A stretch of 64,000 nt of DNA from Cerioporus squamosus (lineage: Eukaryota; Basidiomycota; Agaricomycetes; Polyporales; Polyporaceae). The stretch spans positions 62,001-126,000 of the forward strand of contig JABYQS010000043.1 in the NCBI GenBank assembly GCA_022592435.1, read 5' to 3'. The notes beneath the pieces are model-generated. The model saw only the letters and a list, made by a program, of their open reading frames with translations, was not told the DNA's origin and did not search any database. Shown piece after piece: positions 50,325 through 60,835 of this stretch. Made by a program: the position numbers and the translations under genes. Within the stretch, counting starts at the first letter, position 1. Every line of letters begins with the position of its first letter.

Positions 50325-50723
50325 TTGTATCCTATACGCTCGTCCCTGCTGTCTTTTGATCTCTGTAACTCTTATGCTGTATGTACGCTGTCGCGCCGGA
50401 ATCTAGGCTAGCTTCTGCAACCAACCTCTCTGTATCCGGCCACTCGTTCTCGAACAAAGACTTTTTTCTTCGTGGCCACCCCTCACTTGTCATCTCCAAT
50501 GAAATCGCCATTGATATGCCACCAAAGAGAGTATCTCAGCAAAAGTGAATCTAGCCGAGCGGACCACCATCCGTGCCCCGCAGCCACCGGACTACCGCGA
50601 GCCACCCACCTCCTCCTCCAACCACCGGGCCACCCACCACCTCCTGCACTCCCCTCCTTCCCGCCTCTCGTCGCCGCCTTCTCTACGTCCCTCTTCTAAC
50701 TTACGCTCACGACGCTCACGACA
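50325..50723. other. Spacer, promoter region of gene L
   Basis: This is Pro-codon-like, C-rich sequence with a CCAACCACC string at 50619-50627, a variant of the upstream motif of other array genes. No gene is called. Confidence 0.35.
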
Positions 50724-51207
50724 ATGGTTACCAACGACGACTATTACGAGTTCACGCCCTCGGTCAAGATCGCGCTCACCGCGCCCCGCGTCGCGCTCAA
50801 CCAGCTCGGTGCGCCTCCCATCTCGGTAGTGGTGCGCACGACGAATTGACGTCGAGAAAACGCAACAGGGATCTCGCACAAGCAAGACGCGTGGACGGGG
50901 GAGGAGTACATGGTGTACCGCATCCGCGACATCGACTTCCGCGGGCGCAGGACAGGTACGTACCGCCCACAAACCACCTCTCGCACTCCCCGCGGCCACT
51001 GACCTTGCCCGCACCTCATCCGCGCGCAACGTCGCGGAACGGGAAGACTCGAACGAGAACACGCGCAGCTTCGGCATGTCCGCCGACGTCTGGCGGGGCG
51101 AACGCGAAGTCTGTCAGTCGTCCCTTCTGCCCGTGCTGGGTGCCGCCGAGGTACGACGCTCACCTACCTGCGTTCCCTCCGCAGACGTCGTGATGACCGA
51201 ATATTGA
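50724..51207 (+). CDS. Orphan array gene L: small protein, paralogue of gene K
   Basis: Exons 50724-50808 and 50869-50955 are clear (phase 1 introns, second exon 87 nt as in gene K). A third exon from 51047 gives NENTRSFGMSADVWRGERE, aligning with the third exon of gene K. After that the model is uncertain: either the frame runs on without an intron to the TGA at 51205-51207, or a last intron was displaced by one missing base. The core EYMVYRIRDIDFRGRRT matches KYKVQDLRRSGNRS of gene K in position and character. The product is about 110 residues of unknown function. Confidence 0.55.
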
Positions 51208-51600
51208 TTGCGTGCGCGCGTCCCCATCCCCCTTCACTCCTCCTGTCGTATGCGAACTGGTGCGCTTGCGTGCGTTCGGTATCCGTCTTGTCTTCCTTCT
51301 CCTGGGCGTTGTTGTCGGTGGTCGCACCGCTCGGCGCTTGCAGTTGGAGGGCACGACGGGCGAGTTCGTGTACGCGTGCGCGACGGACCCGATCCTCGCG
51401 CGGCTGCTGTTCATCGCGAGCCTGATGGTGTATCTTATAACGCGCATGGATGCGTTCTTTGTTGTCCCCGAGGTCGTAATCTAGTGTATCCATACTTCAA
51501 TGCGACGCAGCCTCTCCTCGAGCTCGCCGCCCCCCTGTGGAGCGCGGTCAGCTACGACGACGTCGATTCAGCGAGAACATTCCCATTCACCAGGACCTTC
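51208..51600. other. Unassigned open region
   Basis: An open frame at 51212-51484 encodes a mildly hydrophobic stretch (FGIRLVFLLLGVVVGG and ARLLFIASLMVYLIT) that could be two membrane helices. It has no clear start context and I cannot link it to a gene. Confidence 0.25.
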
Positions 51601-51639
51601 AACACTTTCCCCCTTTCGAGCCGCATGCAGCTGGTGGAT

Positions 51640-52725
51640 ATGAGAACCGTTGGACATGACGTCCACCTAACATCCACAGATCACTTCACAATCTCTCGGA
51701 GGGTCCAGGGCGTCCTGATCATGAACGCAAGATATCCTCGTCGGCGACTTCCCACCAACAGACCGTCCTCAAGCGTCGCCAAGCAGAACAAGCCCCTCGC
51801 CGATACCAACAGCACACCGTGTCGTGACAGGATGCGTTCTTCGACGTTCCTCGAGCCGCTCTCCAGACTCAGAACAAGGTAAGATCTCTGCCTGCTGCGC
51901 CTTCCCAGACTCAAGCGACACGAACCGTAGGTCCACTCGGGTTAACGGGAGTGCACCCGATAGGAACTCCGTCTACACCGGCACAGGGCGACGGGATTGG
52001 ACAACTTGAAGGAGGCCCGAGAGATCCGATCGCGGGTCTCGCTTCTGCCTCTGCGCACGCAAGTCGCCTTCGAAGACACCAGACACCCAGAATACCCAAG
52101 ACGACGCGCAGCGCAAGACAAGCAAAACACGCCCATGACTTGGACGGTAAAGCACTCACACTGTCTTGATATCAACGTGCTCACGACCGTTCTCGCTGTT
52201 CAGGGGCGCGTAAGTATGCCGCCATAATAGAAGACTGGAAGAGACCCCGAGGAAGTACTGACGTCGACACCAGCCCAGATGGGTCCGGGACCGCAAGCAT
52301 GGGAGTGCTGAGGGACCGGGAACGACCAGAGACAGGTGAGAGAGCCATTATCCTTCTAGGTTGTCGTGCTGAGTGGGATACCTGGTAGCGAACCCTTGGG
52401 CCCTTGGCTTCCCAGGGGTTGTAGCCATGCGTCTACGTACCATGCAGGTCAGAATCTGAATAATACCACATGCACGACGGCCAGCCACATCCTGCTCATC
52501 GACCGTCCTCCACAGGTACCGCTGTTGCTTCCAGATCCTGCGCTCGAGACCGAAGTACTCACCGACTACTTTGTAGATCCCAAACAGCCAGCCCTAGAAC
52601 TCCTCAGAGCAGTACCATTTCAGTCGGACCGACGGCGTGAAGCGAAGTCATCCGCGCAGAAAGCTAGGACGGTCGACGGCCGGGAGTTTGACATGACGGA
52701 GGCCCCCCTTCACCTGCCAGGCTGA
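51640..52725 (+). CDS. Orphan array gene Q (5' end unresolved, contains a 6 nt microexon)
   Basis: The 3' part is well framed: exons ending at 51878, then 51931-52146, 52204-52209, 52279-52335 and 52448-52725. All four junctions are phase 1 and all internal exons are multiples of three. The first exon reads SLHNLSEGPGRPDHERKILV and RRSSSRSPDSEQ in the matching frame, but no ATG lies in that frame downstream of the last stop, so an upstream exon is missing from my model. The protein is Pro/Ser/Arg-rich (TGVHPIGTPSTPAQG, then SRLRRHQTPRIPKTTR) and ends with a more ordered exon (LLLPDPALETEVLTDYFVD, LELLRAVPFQSDRRRE). The exon GGGCGC at 52204-52209 is the smallest in the window. Function is unknown. 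Confidence 0.48.
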
Positions 52726-53490
52726 CCCGATGGACGAGACACATGGACAAAGCTGCAGCATGTCGATGGATGGTCTCGTCGTCCAGACGGTGGTGAGACC
52801 TACACATGGAGAAAAGTGCCGAGCAACGTTGGACACGCCGAGGCAGCATCCGTATCCGATAGCGAACCAAGGCGAGGAGCTTCTGGAGAGACTGGCGATG
52901 TGTGGGGTGCACCAAGGCGATATGAGGCAGGGAGAGTGAACATCGAAAGGAGGAGAGGGCGAGAGAAGAGTCTGAGAGGCTGCCCGAATCGGAACTTGGT
53001 CCGTGCGCACCCTCTGACTCGGCGCAGTTCGTGCGGTTTGTTTTCCTGAGTTCTCTCTTATGCTCTTACTCTGTGTCTGAGTCTCATAATTCAACGACTT
53101 CACGCTCGCAATCTTCGTTTCAAGCTGGCATCACACGTACTCTGCTGGAAGGGCCCACTCCCGACGGTGTGATCTGGCACTCAAGCATTCAAAACTGCAA
53201 AGGGCAACTTGTGGGACGCAATGGGACTATTATATCATCGGGATGTACTCGATGACTATACGACCAAGCCTGGCATGGCGACATGAAGATCACAAGCTCA
53301 CCGACGACCGTCTTCCCCGACCATCCACCGCCATTCCCGCCTCGTTCTCGGCTTCGACCGAGCGATCCTGATGTGCAGCGCGCCCGTTGTCGTCCGTGCC
53401 ACAGAGACGCATGGCCGGGAGTTGTTCAAGTTGCTGGACGCGAGTGGTGAGCAAGTCGTTTTCCAAGGATCAAAGTCGACGAAAACGACG

Positions 53491-53536
53491 TCCAAACTCT
53501 CCGAGATGACCGAGAAGGTGACTCGGAGAGTTTGGA
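53491..53536. repeat. Perfect 15 bp inverted repeat
   Basis: TCCAAACTCTCCGAG (53491-53505) and its exact reverse complement CTCGGAGAGTTTGGA (53522-53536) flank a 16 nt loop. It could form a hairpin or be the ends of a tiny mobile-element remnant. No target-site duplication is obvious. Confidence 0.85.
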
Positions 53537-53542
53537 GTTGTT

Positions 53543-53576
53543 AGGATCCGGGGCTCTTGGCAAATACTCGCAAACT
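53543..53576 (+). repeat. Dispersed repeat, copy 2
   Basis: It matches 45013-45045 with a few substitutions (GGCTCTTGGCAAATACTCGC here). It lies directly after the inverted repeat. Confidence 0.5.
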
Positions 53577-53897
53577 CGTTCGCCACTCTGTCACGGCGTG
53601 TCACGGTGGGCGCTTCTCTCGTCCAACGCGCGGGTCACGTGCGGCTGTTGAACGAGCAATCAGGTTAAGGTTTGCACTCCGCTTCCCGACACTATACGTC
53701 GCACGGGCCCGCGTATATCTTCATCATCATCTACCTCCCCCAGTGACTCGTTCCCTGCCTGAGGTACACCCTCTCTGCCCTCCTTCACCGTTGGAAGGTA
53801 GGGACGTAGCGCTGCCTCCATCCAGCTCCCATCCTGTCTCCCTTTCAAACGCACCGTTAAGAGATTCCCTTCCCTTCCACCGGACTCTCATTCCACA

Positions 53898-55369
53898 ATG
53901 TCTACCAGACTTCCTCTTGAATTTCTCTCTCTTGGTCGTACCAACGTTCCGCACTCTCCTGCCTTGTCCCTCCCTAGCAGTGGTGGTTTCGAGCCACCCT
54001 GCGATTACGACAGCAAATCTACCGCTGAAATCATGAGGCAAATAATGGGCGAAGGTGAGTTCATCATCTACATATGGAAGGGCGTTGCTGACAAGCTCTG
54101 GTAGTCTTCGAGAAGAATGTCGCCGATTCCCAGGGAGACGACGAGCCTGAAGTACCCCAAATGTCATCGCTCGTCAATGTCAAGCCTCCCGGCGTCCGCC
54201 TACGTGAGTCTTTCCTCTGTGACGAAAGGTGGCCCGTGCTCCTATAACGGGCCTTGCCAACCGCTAGGTCCGGCCTTGTCTCTTCGACGGACAGAAACGC
54301 TGTATTCCTCGTCCTCCTCCGAGGATGACGACTGCGAGTCGAACAGTGGGTGCATTCAGTTTCACCCCACGTGCCTGGATCTCATCGATAGTGCAGCCTT
54401 CTCGCCTATCGCTTCCCTCAATAGCGACGAAACAGACGCGTCCGAGTACGACTTGTACGAGCGCGCGATGTCCTTCGCTAAAATTCGCGCGGCAAATCTT
54501 GGGATGGGCGCAGCGATGAAGACCTTGAACGCCACTCTAGAGGAGGAGGACCCGGCTGCGGAGGAACGCCTCTCCACGGTGGCCTCGAAGGTCATCGCGT
54601 CCATCAGCCGCTGTGAGTCTTCGCACGCCTCTCCCCTCTGTACCCCTCCCTCTAAGCGCAAGCATCCCCCGCAAAGCCCCGCCTGCTCTGGAGCGCCACT
54701 TCTCCTACTCCTCGGTTCTGACTGACTCGTCCGAGGGCGATGACCTCACCGATGTCGAGCGTGAAGAGTGCGACATGGTGACCGACTACATCAAGCGATG
54801 GGCCGCCAACAATCGGCTCGACTCAACCTACTGGCAAGGCTTCACGCCCCTCCACCTCAGCGTCGCCGTCCCTCTGGTGCAGGAGCTCACCGTCTACCTC
54901 GCCGAGCAAGCGTACGTCCCCTCCGTCCACTTTCGCTCCTTGCCGACGACTTGCTAACCTCGTCTTATATGCAGTATGCGTGACTGTGAGCGCGCATCTC
55001 AACCTGCCGCCTCCCCTCGAGTACGAACGCTCCCGCCCTCGTCTGACCAGCGACCCTATTCACGTGGGCTCTGCCCGTGTCGCCGAGAGCGGCTGCCTCG
55101 TGCGTCGCGCGATCCCCTTCGGCTACGACCCGCAAGCAGTTCTAGACCAGATCCTAGCCGCGTTCAACGAGGAGTGCGCGGCGACACAGCGCAAGCCAGT
55201 CCAGACCGTCACGCTCCGGCTCCAGTCGGGAGCGAAGCGCGCTGCTGGGTCCCGCAAGGAGGCGACGGCGCGGCGCGATTTCTGGACGCCGACGGCTTCG
55301 AAGCTTCGGGGCGATATCACCCTTTGGATGCTGGCGAACGAGGAGGAGGCTGCCGTCGTCGTCGTTTAG
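53898..55369 (+). CDS. Orphan array gene M (one base short)
   Basis: Exons 53898-54054, 54105-54203, 54268-54612, 54657-54911 and 54991-55369 total 1235 nt, one short of 412 codons. The break lies between the third and fourth exons; one more C in the CCCCC run at 54664-54670 restores a clean frame and a 1,1,1,2 phase pattern. The third exon has a Ser/Glu/Asp-rich stretch (YSSSSSEDDDCESNSG) and a helix (DLYERAMSFAKIRAANLGM). The fourth has SYSSVLTDSSEGDDLTDVER and RWAANNRLDSTYWQGFTPLH. The last is folded-looking (AIPFGYDPQAVLDQILAAFN, then TVTLRLQSGAKRAAG). No family is recognised. Confidence 0.62.
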
Positions 55370-56725
55370 GGCGGCTCCTCAGCGTGGACGTTCGGCAGGC
55401 GGTCGCGCGATCTCTCGGATACCTCACCTCGGCCACGACGACGCAGGCCACCCCTGTCCTCCCTCTTTCCCTTTCTCTTGGCGACACCTATGGAAACCTC
55501 TTCGCTATCTCTGTTCCTTTCTTCTGTTCCTCTCTCTCTCTCGGACTCTCAACCTGCTCACGGACACGGAGACGCCTGACGACACCTTTGCGACCGACCT
55601 ATTGTGTACTCATATCACACTTCACGACACTCACGACATCTAACGACATTCACGACTACCCTACGCCCCTGTCCTTCTTCAATCATCCACGAATCCACCA
55701 CGCTCCCTCAGCCTCTCTCCTCTCTTCTCTCTGCTCTCCCCTCGGACGCTGTCCCCTTCACGCTCTGAACCTTGCTCTGTCAATACTTGCTTTGCTCCGC
55801 ATCGCTCGCCTCTATTCTTATTTCGCTGCACATACGCTTGCTCTCGGCATTCCTCACCTTCAACAACCCTACTCTTATCCTTATTCTTTAATCTCCCTTG
55901 TTGTCCCCACTTCATCTCATCTCCTCTCATCTCATCTCACCTATAACAAGGTCTCTCCCCGGTTCCGGTTCCCGAATCTAACTGTCGCACCATGGTCGCC
56001 CGCATCGGTATCATCCGGGTCTCTCCGTCGTTCCCTGTAGCGCTAGCTCTGGCCTCTCTAGGCAGATGTACGAAGATACTCGCGGTGGTGGAAGTTATAG
56101 TTGTACTAGTTGAAGTAGCAAAACGGCTGTGGGGTGCTGGTCAATCAAAACTCGTTTGAAACTTTTCTTTCGTTGCGAACTACTCAACAGCCAATCGCGT
56201 CTCGCGAAGCACAGTGGGGCGCTGTCCCGCTTCTCGCAAACTTCTCGCGACTCCATATCGCTCCCATTGTGATACTGACTCTGTCCGCATTGGATCTCGG
56301 AGCAAGCTGACAGGACTTTAAGTATATTGGCCTTATTTGCCACATCCCCTCGCGAAGATGCAGCTACTAGTAGGACGAGCTTCGCCGGGATGCCCCCCGC
56401 CAGCCTGAATGTGCACGTATAAGCAGCAGAGTAGTACTCTCCACGCTCGTCCTCCACTGCTTCTCAACTAAAGAACATAGTTCGTGATAGCGCTGCGGTA
56501 AAGGTGTGTTTCCGAGCTTCCTTTGTCGAAACCTCGTGTGATATGTCACGGTCACGATCGCCAGTGACCGGCCAGTGGCGAGCCCTCGGAGAGCCTTTGT
56601 CCTGTCTTCTTCGTCAACCTGCACGTTCCGAACGCTCATCGAGACACTCTTACTCCCCTATTGCATAGCTCTACACGAATTCAACGCGTCTCCTATCATA
56701 CTGCTCCCGCGACCACACTGCGACA
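55370..56725. other. C/T-rich spacer with CATCT repeats
   Basis: Long pyrimidine-rich DNA with CATCT repeats (55908-55940). Open frames here reflect base bias. No gene is supported. Confidence 0.45.
55908..55940 (+). repeat. (CATCT)n simple repeat
   Basis: Imperfect tandem CATCT/CTCAT units lie within a pyrimidine-rich tract. Confidence 0.7.
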
Positions 56726-57321
56726 ATGACACTCTCGACCACTGCGACCAGGACCAGGACCACAAGTGCCTATGGCACGGTTCGCCTCGCTTCCGCATCT
56801 CCGCTAACCTTCAAGCACAGAGAAAATGGTGAGCATACTTACTCTGCAGATGCCTCTGACAGAACGAGTGATAATCAGTCCTGTCTCATTCAGCTCCTCC
56901 GGGTACCAAACCACCGCGCTCCCCTCCAGTCGCCCATCTCTCGAAATGTCGCCCTCCGCGCTCCAAATCAACCGCCAACCAATCCCCGACCTCCATTTCT
57001 ACACCAAGGCGTCCTGCATACACGCGCACTTCCGGGAAGACTATCGGACGTGGGTACGATCGTCCCCAAACCATCCGGATCGCCCGCGCCATCGACAATG
57101 CCGAAAAGCGCCTCACACACCTCCTCTTCGACCCCTCACACACCCTCACACAGCGCCGTAGACCTGCTCTCTCAGGCCGCCCCATCCTCCCTTGCATCGA
57201 CGAGAACGAGATCTACCCCCGTCCGCTCCCGCCGACAATCCTCCACCCTATGGTACGCACGAAGGCTCACCAGCCTCGTTCGCGGACGTCGCATGTTCAG
57301 GATGAGAACCAGCCTCCGTGA
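56726..57321 (+). CDS. Orphan array gene P (tentative): small basic protein
   Basis: Exons 56726-56828 and 56894-57321 join in frame to 176 residues with a phase 1 intron. The protein is very basic and Ser/Thr/Pro-rich. It includes ASASPLTFKHREN and a likely helix TIRIARAIDNAEKRLTHLLF. The second exon is also open in another frame for a similar length, and part of the third frame (QPIPDLHFYTKASCIHAHFR) looks natural too, so a frame error or a missing intron is possible. Function is unknown. Confidence 0.35.
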
Positions 57322-57820
57322 GTCTCTGAGTCAAAGTGTTGGTTGCGTTTATTGACCGCCGAGCTTGCGCAGTGTCTCGAAGCTGAGTGCATCTGGGAAG
57401 CGGGCTCCTACCGAGGCCGGTCGTCCACGCGCGGTTGCATACTCTCTTCCTCGCGGCGTCTTTGTAATTCGCGGTGCCGTTAACGGACGCGACCGTTGAG
57501 TTCTGCCTTATTTGAACCAGGTCTCCTAGACTCTTTGCTGTACACCCCCCGTCTCGCCGATGTTTCGTATATCACTGCCATACCTGCGCCATCTCTTCGA
57601 TCTTGTCTTGTACCAGTAGTCTCCCTTCCCTTCAAGTTCGATGTTCTGAACTCCGCTACGTCGATGCATTCTTGTCAGTGTACTCGTGTAATTGTCCATC
57701 TGTAAAGTCTAGTGTACATTCAGCGCATCCTATCATAACGCGCTACTGACTGTGTCGCATCCTTCCTCTTTCACAATCATGATGAGCGTCCGACTGCACC
57801 GTCCGCACCTCCTGTGCCCT
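57322..57820. other. Convergent spacer, no supported gene
   Basis: It lies between gene P and the 3' end of the minus-strand F-box gene. Nothing is recognised. Confidence 0.4.
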
Positions 57821-59035
57821 TCAAGCGTACATCCAAGAGTCGCGCCTCGTCTCTTCCCTCGGGGCCTGAGTAACCTCGACTCCGTCTTGTCCCATGCTCA
57901 CACGCACGCCCCAGAGCACGGGATGGCGGAACTCGATCGTGGAGAAGAACAGATTCCAATTCTTGAGCACCTGGAGGGATGTCCAGTACAGGAACTCGCG
58001 CCACCTGTTTGCGCCTGCCTTGGGCTCCGTCTCCTCTGGGTAAGCCCAAACGACCCGCAGCTGACCGTGCCGGGGCTCGGAAGGAAGACTGTCCGGTGCT
58101 TCGTACCAGTTGAACGGCTTCGTGTTTAGATACGGCATCCTACCTTCGGGCTGAGAGCGTTGTGAATCAAAACAAGTATGTGGTAAATATCATGGCTTGA
58201 CTTACCGCGTAAGGTCTCTCTGGTTCCATGTCGATATGCAGGAATCGCAGCGCGGAGAGCTTGACCAACAGGGCGGAGGACGACCATGGTTCGCCGACAA
58301 AGCGCACCTTGCTGATGCGCAGGCTGACCAGCTGTGACCCCAGCACCTCTGCGACCGTGCAGAACCCGTCTTCGTTACAGTAGGGCAGGTCGAGATGCGT
58401 GAGGCTTATTGCGCCCGAGACGGTGTGCAGGAGGAGGAATGGCCGGCACGAGAGGACTCGGAGAGAAGGGAACGGAACCGCGGGGGAGGTGTACTCGGGC
58501 AGGCCCGAGACGTGTGCGTAGTTTGAGGGCGAGACGTGCAGCTCTTGGAGGTCAGGGTGGCCCTTGAGGAAACGGTCCGCATGGATATCGGACGCGATGG
58601 GGAGTTCGGTCGCGAAGACGCGAAGGCGGGGAAACCACTTGGGTCCATGCGAAGTAGGTCACCCAAAGCACCCTGTGGCTCGGTCGGGGACATGTAGAAG
58701 CCAAGAGTGAAGTATTGGACGTTGACGAGAGTGTTAAAGAGGGACGGGACGAAGAAGGGAATGCGGAAGTCATCCCACATGGTGACGACATTGATAGTGA
58801 GCCACTTGACGGCGAACGCGAGTTCGGGAAAGCGGCGGATGATAGCGAACAATGCTCTGGCCTGGGTGGGGCTCCGGAGAACTAGTGCTCGGTAGAGAAA
58901 CGACTTGGCATGTGGTGTGAAAGAGCGACAGACTCGCATGAGGGCGGCGAGGTCTTTCTGGTGGAGGACATGTTGTTCGAATATTGCTCGCCAAACCTCG
59001 ACCGGGAAGGTCAGACCCTTCGACTCGTTCGACAT
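57821..59035 (-). CDS. F-box protein, paralogue of the gene at 26916 (one base short)
   Basis: On the minus strand, exons 59035-58206 (830 nt) and 58150-57821 (330 nt) are joined by a 55 nt phase 0 intron. The F-box is at the start (LTFPVEVWRAIFEQHVLHQK, then LAALMRVCRSFTPHAK). The frame breaks near 58650 at GACCCAAG; one more C gives GAC CCC AAG TGG and opens the Leu-rich half (WFPRLRVFATELPIASDIH, GHPDLQELHVSPSNY, GSQLVSLRISKVRFVG, ALRFLHIDMEPERPYA). With that base the first exon is 831 nt and the protein about 386 residues, close to its 379-residue paralogue, with the intron at the homologous site. If the break is real, the gene would make only a truncated F-box protein. Confidence 0.85.
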
Positions 59036-59504
59036 GTTGAGTTGCTGCTACGCTCTTTAGGAGACATATCAGCGTATGAAGTAGTCTGCAGGGTGTGTTT
59101 TGCGCTCACCGAGCTCAAACCACCTCCCGACTGGTAGTACAATCACGTCCGTCTAAACGGCTGTCCTGCATATCGTGAATGAGACGAGAACATTGAACAG
59201 GAGTATGGATTCTCGTGTACCTGCGGTTAGAGTCAAATGGAAGTTGGCTTTGGGGACAGTCACGGTTGGTGGTGGAGGTAAGAGACGACGCCTGAAAAGG
59301 CATGAAGGCACGAGGAGCGTGGGTCAAGTTGGTGGTCGCAATAGCGCTTGACGCTTCCCAACTTGTCCGCAACCACCACCCCCTCTTTCCTCTCGATCAT
59401 CCAGCAAATTGCCTGCATCATCCGTAGCTTACAACACAAAGCCGACGACTTTCATCGTTGATCTCACCCGCTTCTCTTCCTTCGGCTTCTCCAGTATACG
59501 CACC
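59036..59504. other. Divergent promoter region between the F-box gene and gene N
   Basis: Starts at 59035 (minus) and 59505 (plus) face away from each other. The region holds GCAACCACC at 59369-59377 and a related GGTGGTCGC (minus-strand GCGACCACC) near 59330. Confidence 0.45.
59369..59377 (+). promoter_or_regulatory. GCAACCACC upstream of gene N
   Basis: This exact 9-mer lies 128-136 bases before the ATG at 59505. Confidence 0.4.
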
Positions 59505-60388
59505 ATGGTTAGAGCAAACGCCCCCCAGTCTTGCCCCGAGAACCCCCTCCAACGCAAGGTAACGACCATCATCCGGCGGAAAAGCTATAAAGGATCTCCG
59601 CTTCGCCGTCAACTCACCTTCGGTAGTGCAAAGGACATGGTCCGAGCTCGAGGTACGTATATCCTTTCCAACAGGGCGATGCTTTTGATTGACTCACATC
59701 TTCTCATGCATGACCTAGCTTCTCTTCAGCGGCAGGGAACAATCAAGCTTGAGGAGGAAAACCCCGCCGAGAAGGCTGTGATATGGAAGCCTCGAGGTCT
59801 CAGGCGCAGTGAGTTCTAGCACGGCTTCTTCGTCCCAGACATTTCCTCATGTCATGTACAAGTTTCCCGGCAGAGAACCGTCATACTCCCGCACATAGCG
59901 AAGGATCAGAAGACGTCCCGAGCAGAAGAGATAGCGAAATGCAAGCCTTCGGTTGAAGTCGCGCCAAGCCACCCTACTCCCCCAACTTTAACCCTATCTT
60001 CGACTTCCGAGACGACGTCACTTTGCCCATCGTCAGGACCTCCAAACCCTTTGAGGAGGTGCTTAACGGCTACATATTTTTACCCAGAAAAGTCGTCGAT
60101 CCTCAAAGGCGCCATAAAACCGAAGATAATCTGCGGACAGGCCCGGTTCGCGAGCGATCGTCGTTTCGGTGGCAAGGAGAGGTCCTCCCTCTCGAAATTC
60201 CTAAACAATAGATCGTACAACGACAGTACGTTCTACAAGATGGTGCAGATACGGAAGAAGCTCTGGGAGCAGTACGAGTTTTGCTGCATTCGTACATTCC
60301 ATGCCTCACTAACTGCGTATGCATGAACAGGAAGGTGACAATAAGACGGTCTTCCTCCACTGAAGTCATACCCAAACACTGCACCTAA
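59505..60388 (+). CDS. Orphan array gene N: basic protein with SPLRR motif
   Basis: Exons 59505-59652, 59719-59808, 59929-60271 and 60331-60388 join exactly to 212 residues, phases 1,1,2. The acceptor of the third exon at 59928 was chosen over closer ones because only it keeps the long frame open. The first exon has IIRRKSYKGSPLRRQLTFG, a basic SPLR context like genes G, J and O. The second ends VIWKPRGLRR. The third is Pro/Ser/Thr-rich, then basic (FASDRRFGGKERSSLSKFL) and helical (YKMVQIRKKLWEQ). The protein is strongly basic and could bind nucleic acid or chromatin; that is a guess from charge. Confidence 0.62.
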
Positions 60389-60835
60389 CCAAGAAAGGCT
60401 ACTCCCTCGTCGTTCCCTCGGCTTCTCTACAAGCCCCGCATTGCCTATTCCTCAATGTTCTACTTCCCTTGCCGGACGCGCACGTTCCTCTTGGTCTTAT
60501 GGAGATCTTATGGACACGCCGGGCTCCAGAGCTCGCTGCGCCCAAGCATCTGACTATGGAGAGCGCGAAAGGACGATATACTACTACCTTTGTATTTCTA
60601 TCATCTAGTACTGTGCAACGACATGATGTCGCGTCTTGACGTTGTTTAGAGAAGTGCATTGCTTGTGGTATCGCTGATATGCACGACGCGTCGACGCGAG
60701 GCGGTAATCGTAGTGAATCACCTGACCGCGTTTGGAACCCGACACTACATACATACGGTCAAGCTGTCTCGGACATCGGAGACAGCGTTTGATTCAGAAG
60801 TCTGTCCTATAGAGGATACATGAACTGGGGTGTGC
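60389..60835. other. Convergent spacer between genes N and O
   Basis: 3' regions of two convergent genes. No gene is supported. Confidence 0.4.

Larger units (their letters stand above)
52726..53897. other. Spacer with an inverted repeat and a dispersed repeat
   Basis: No supported gene. It contains the inverted repeat at 53491-53536 and the second dispersed repeat copy at 53543-53576, both upstream of gene M. Confidence 0.45.

Noticed and set aside
52816..53049. Open frames downstream of gene Q
   Set aside because: They overlap in three frames with no splice model. Likely chance.
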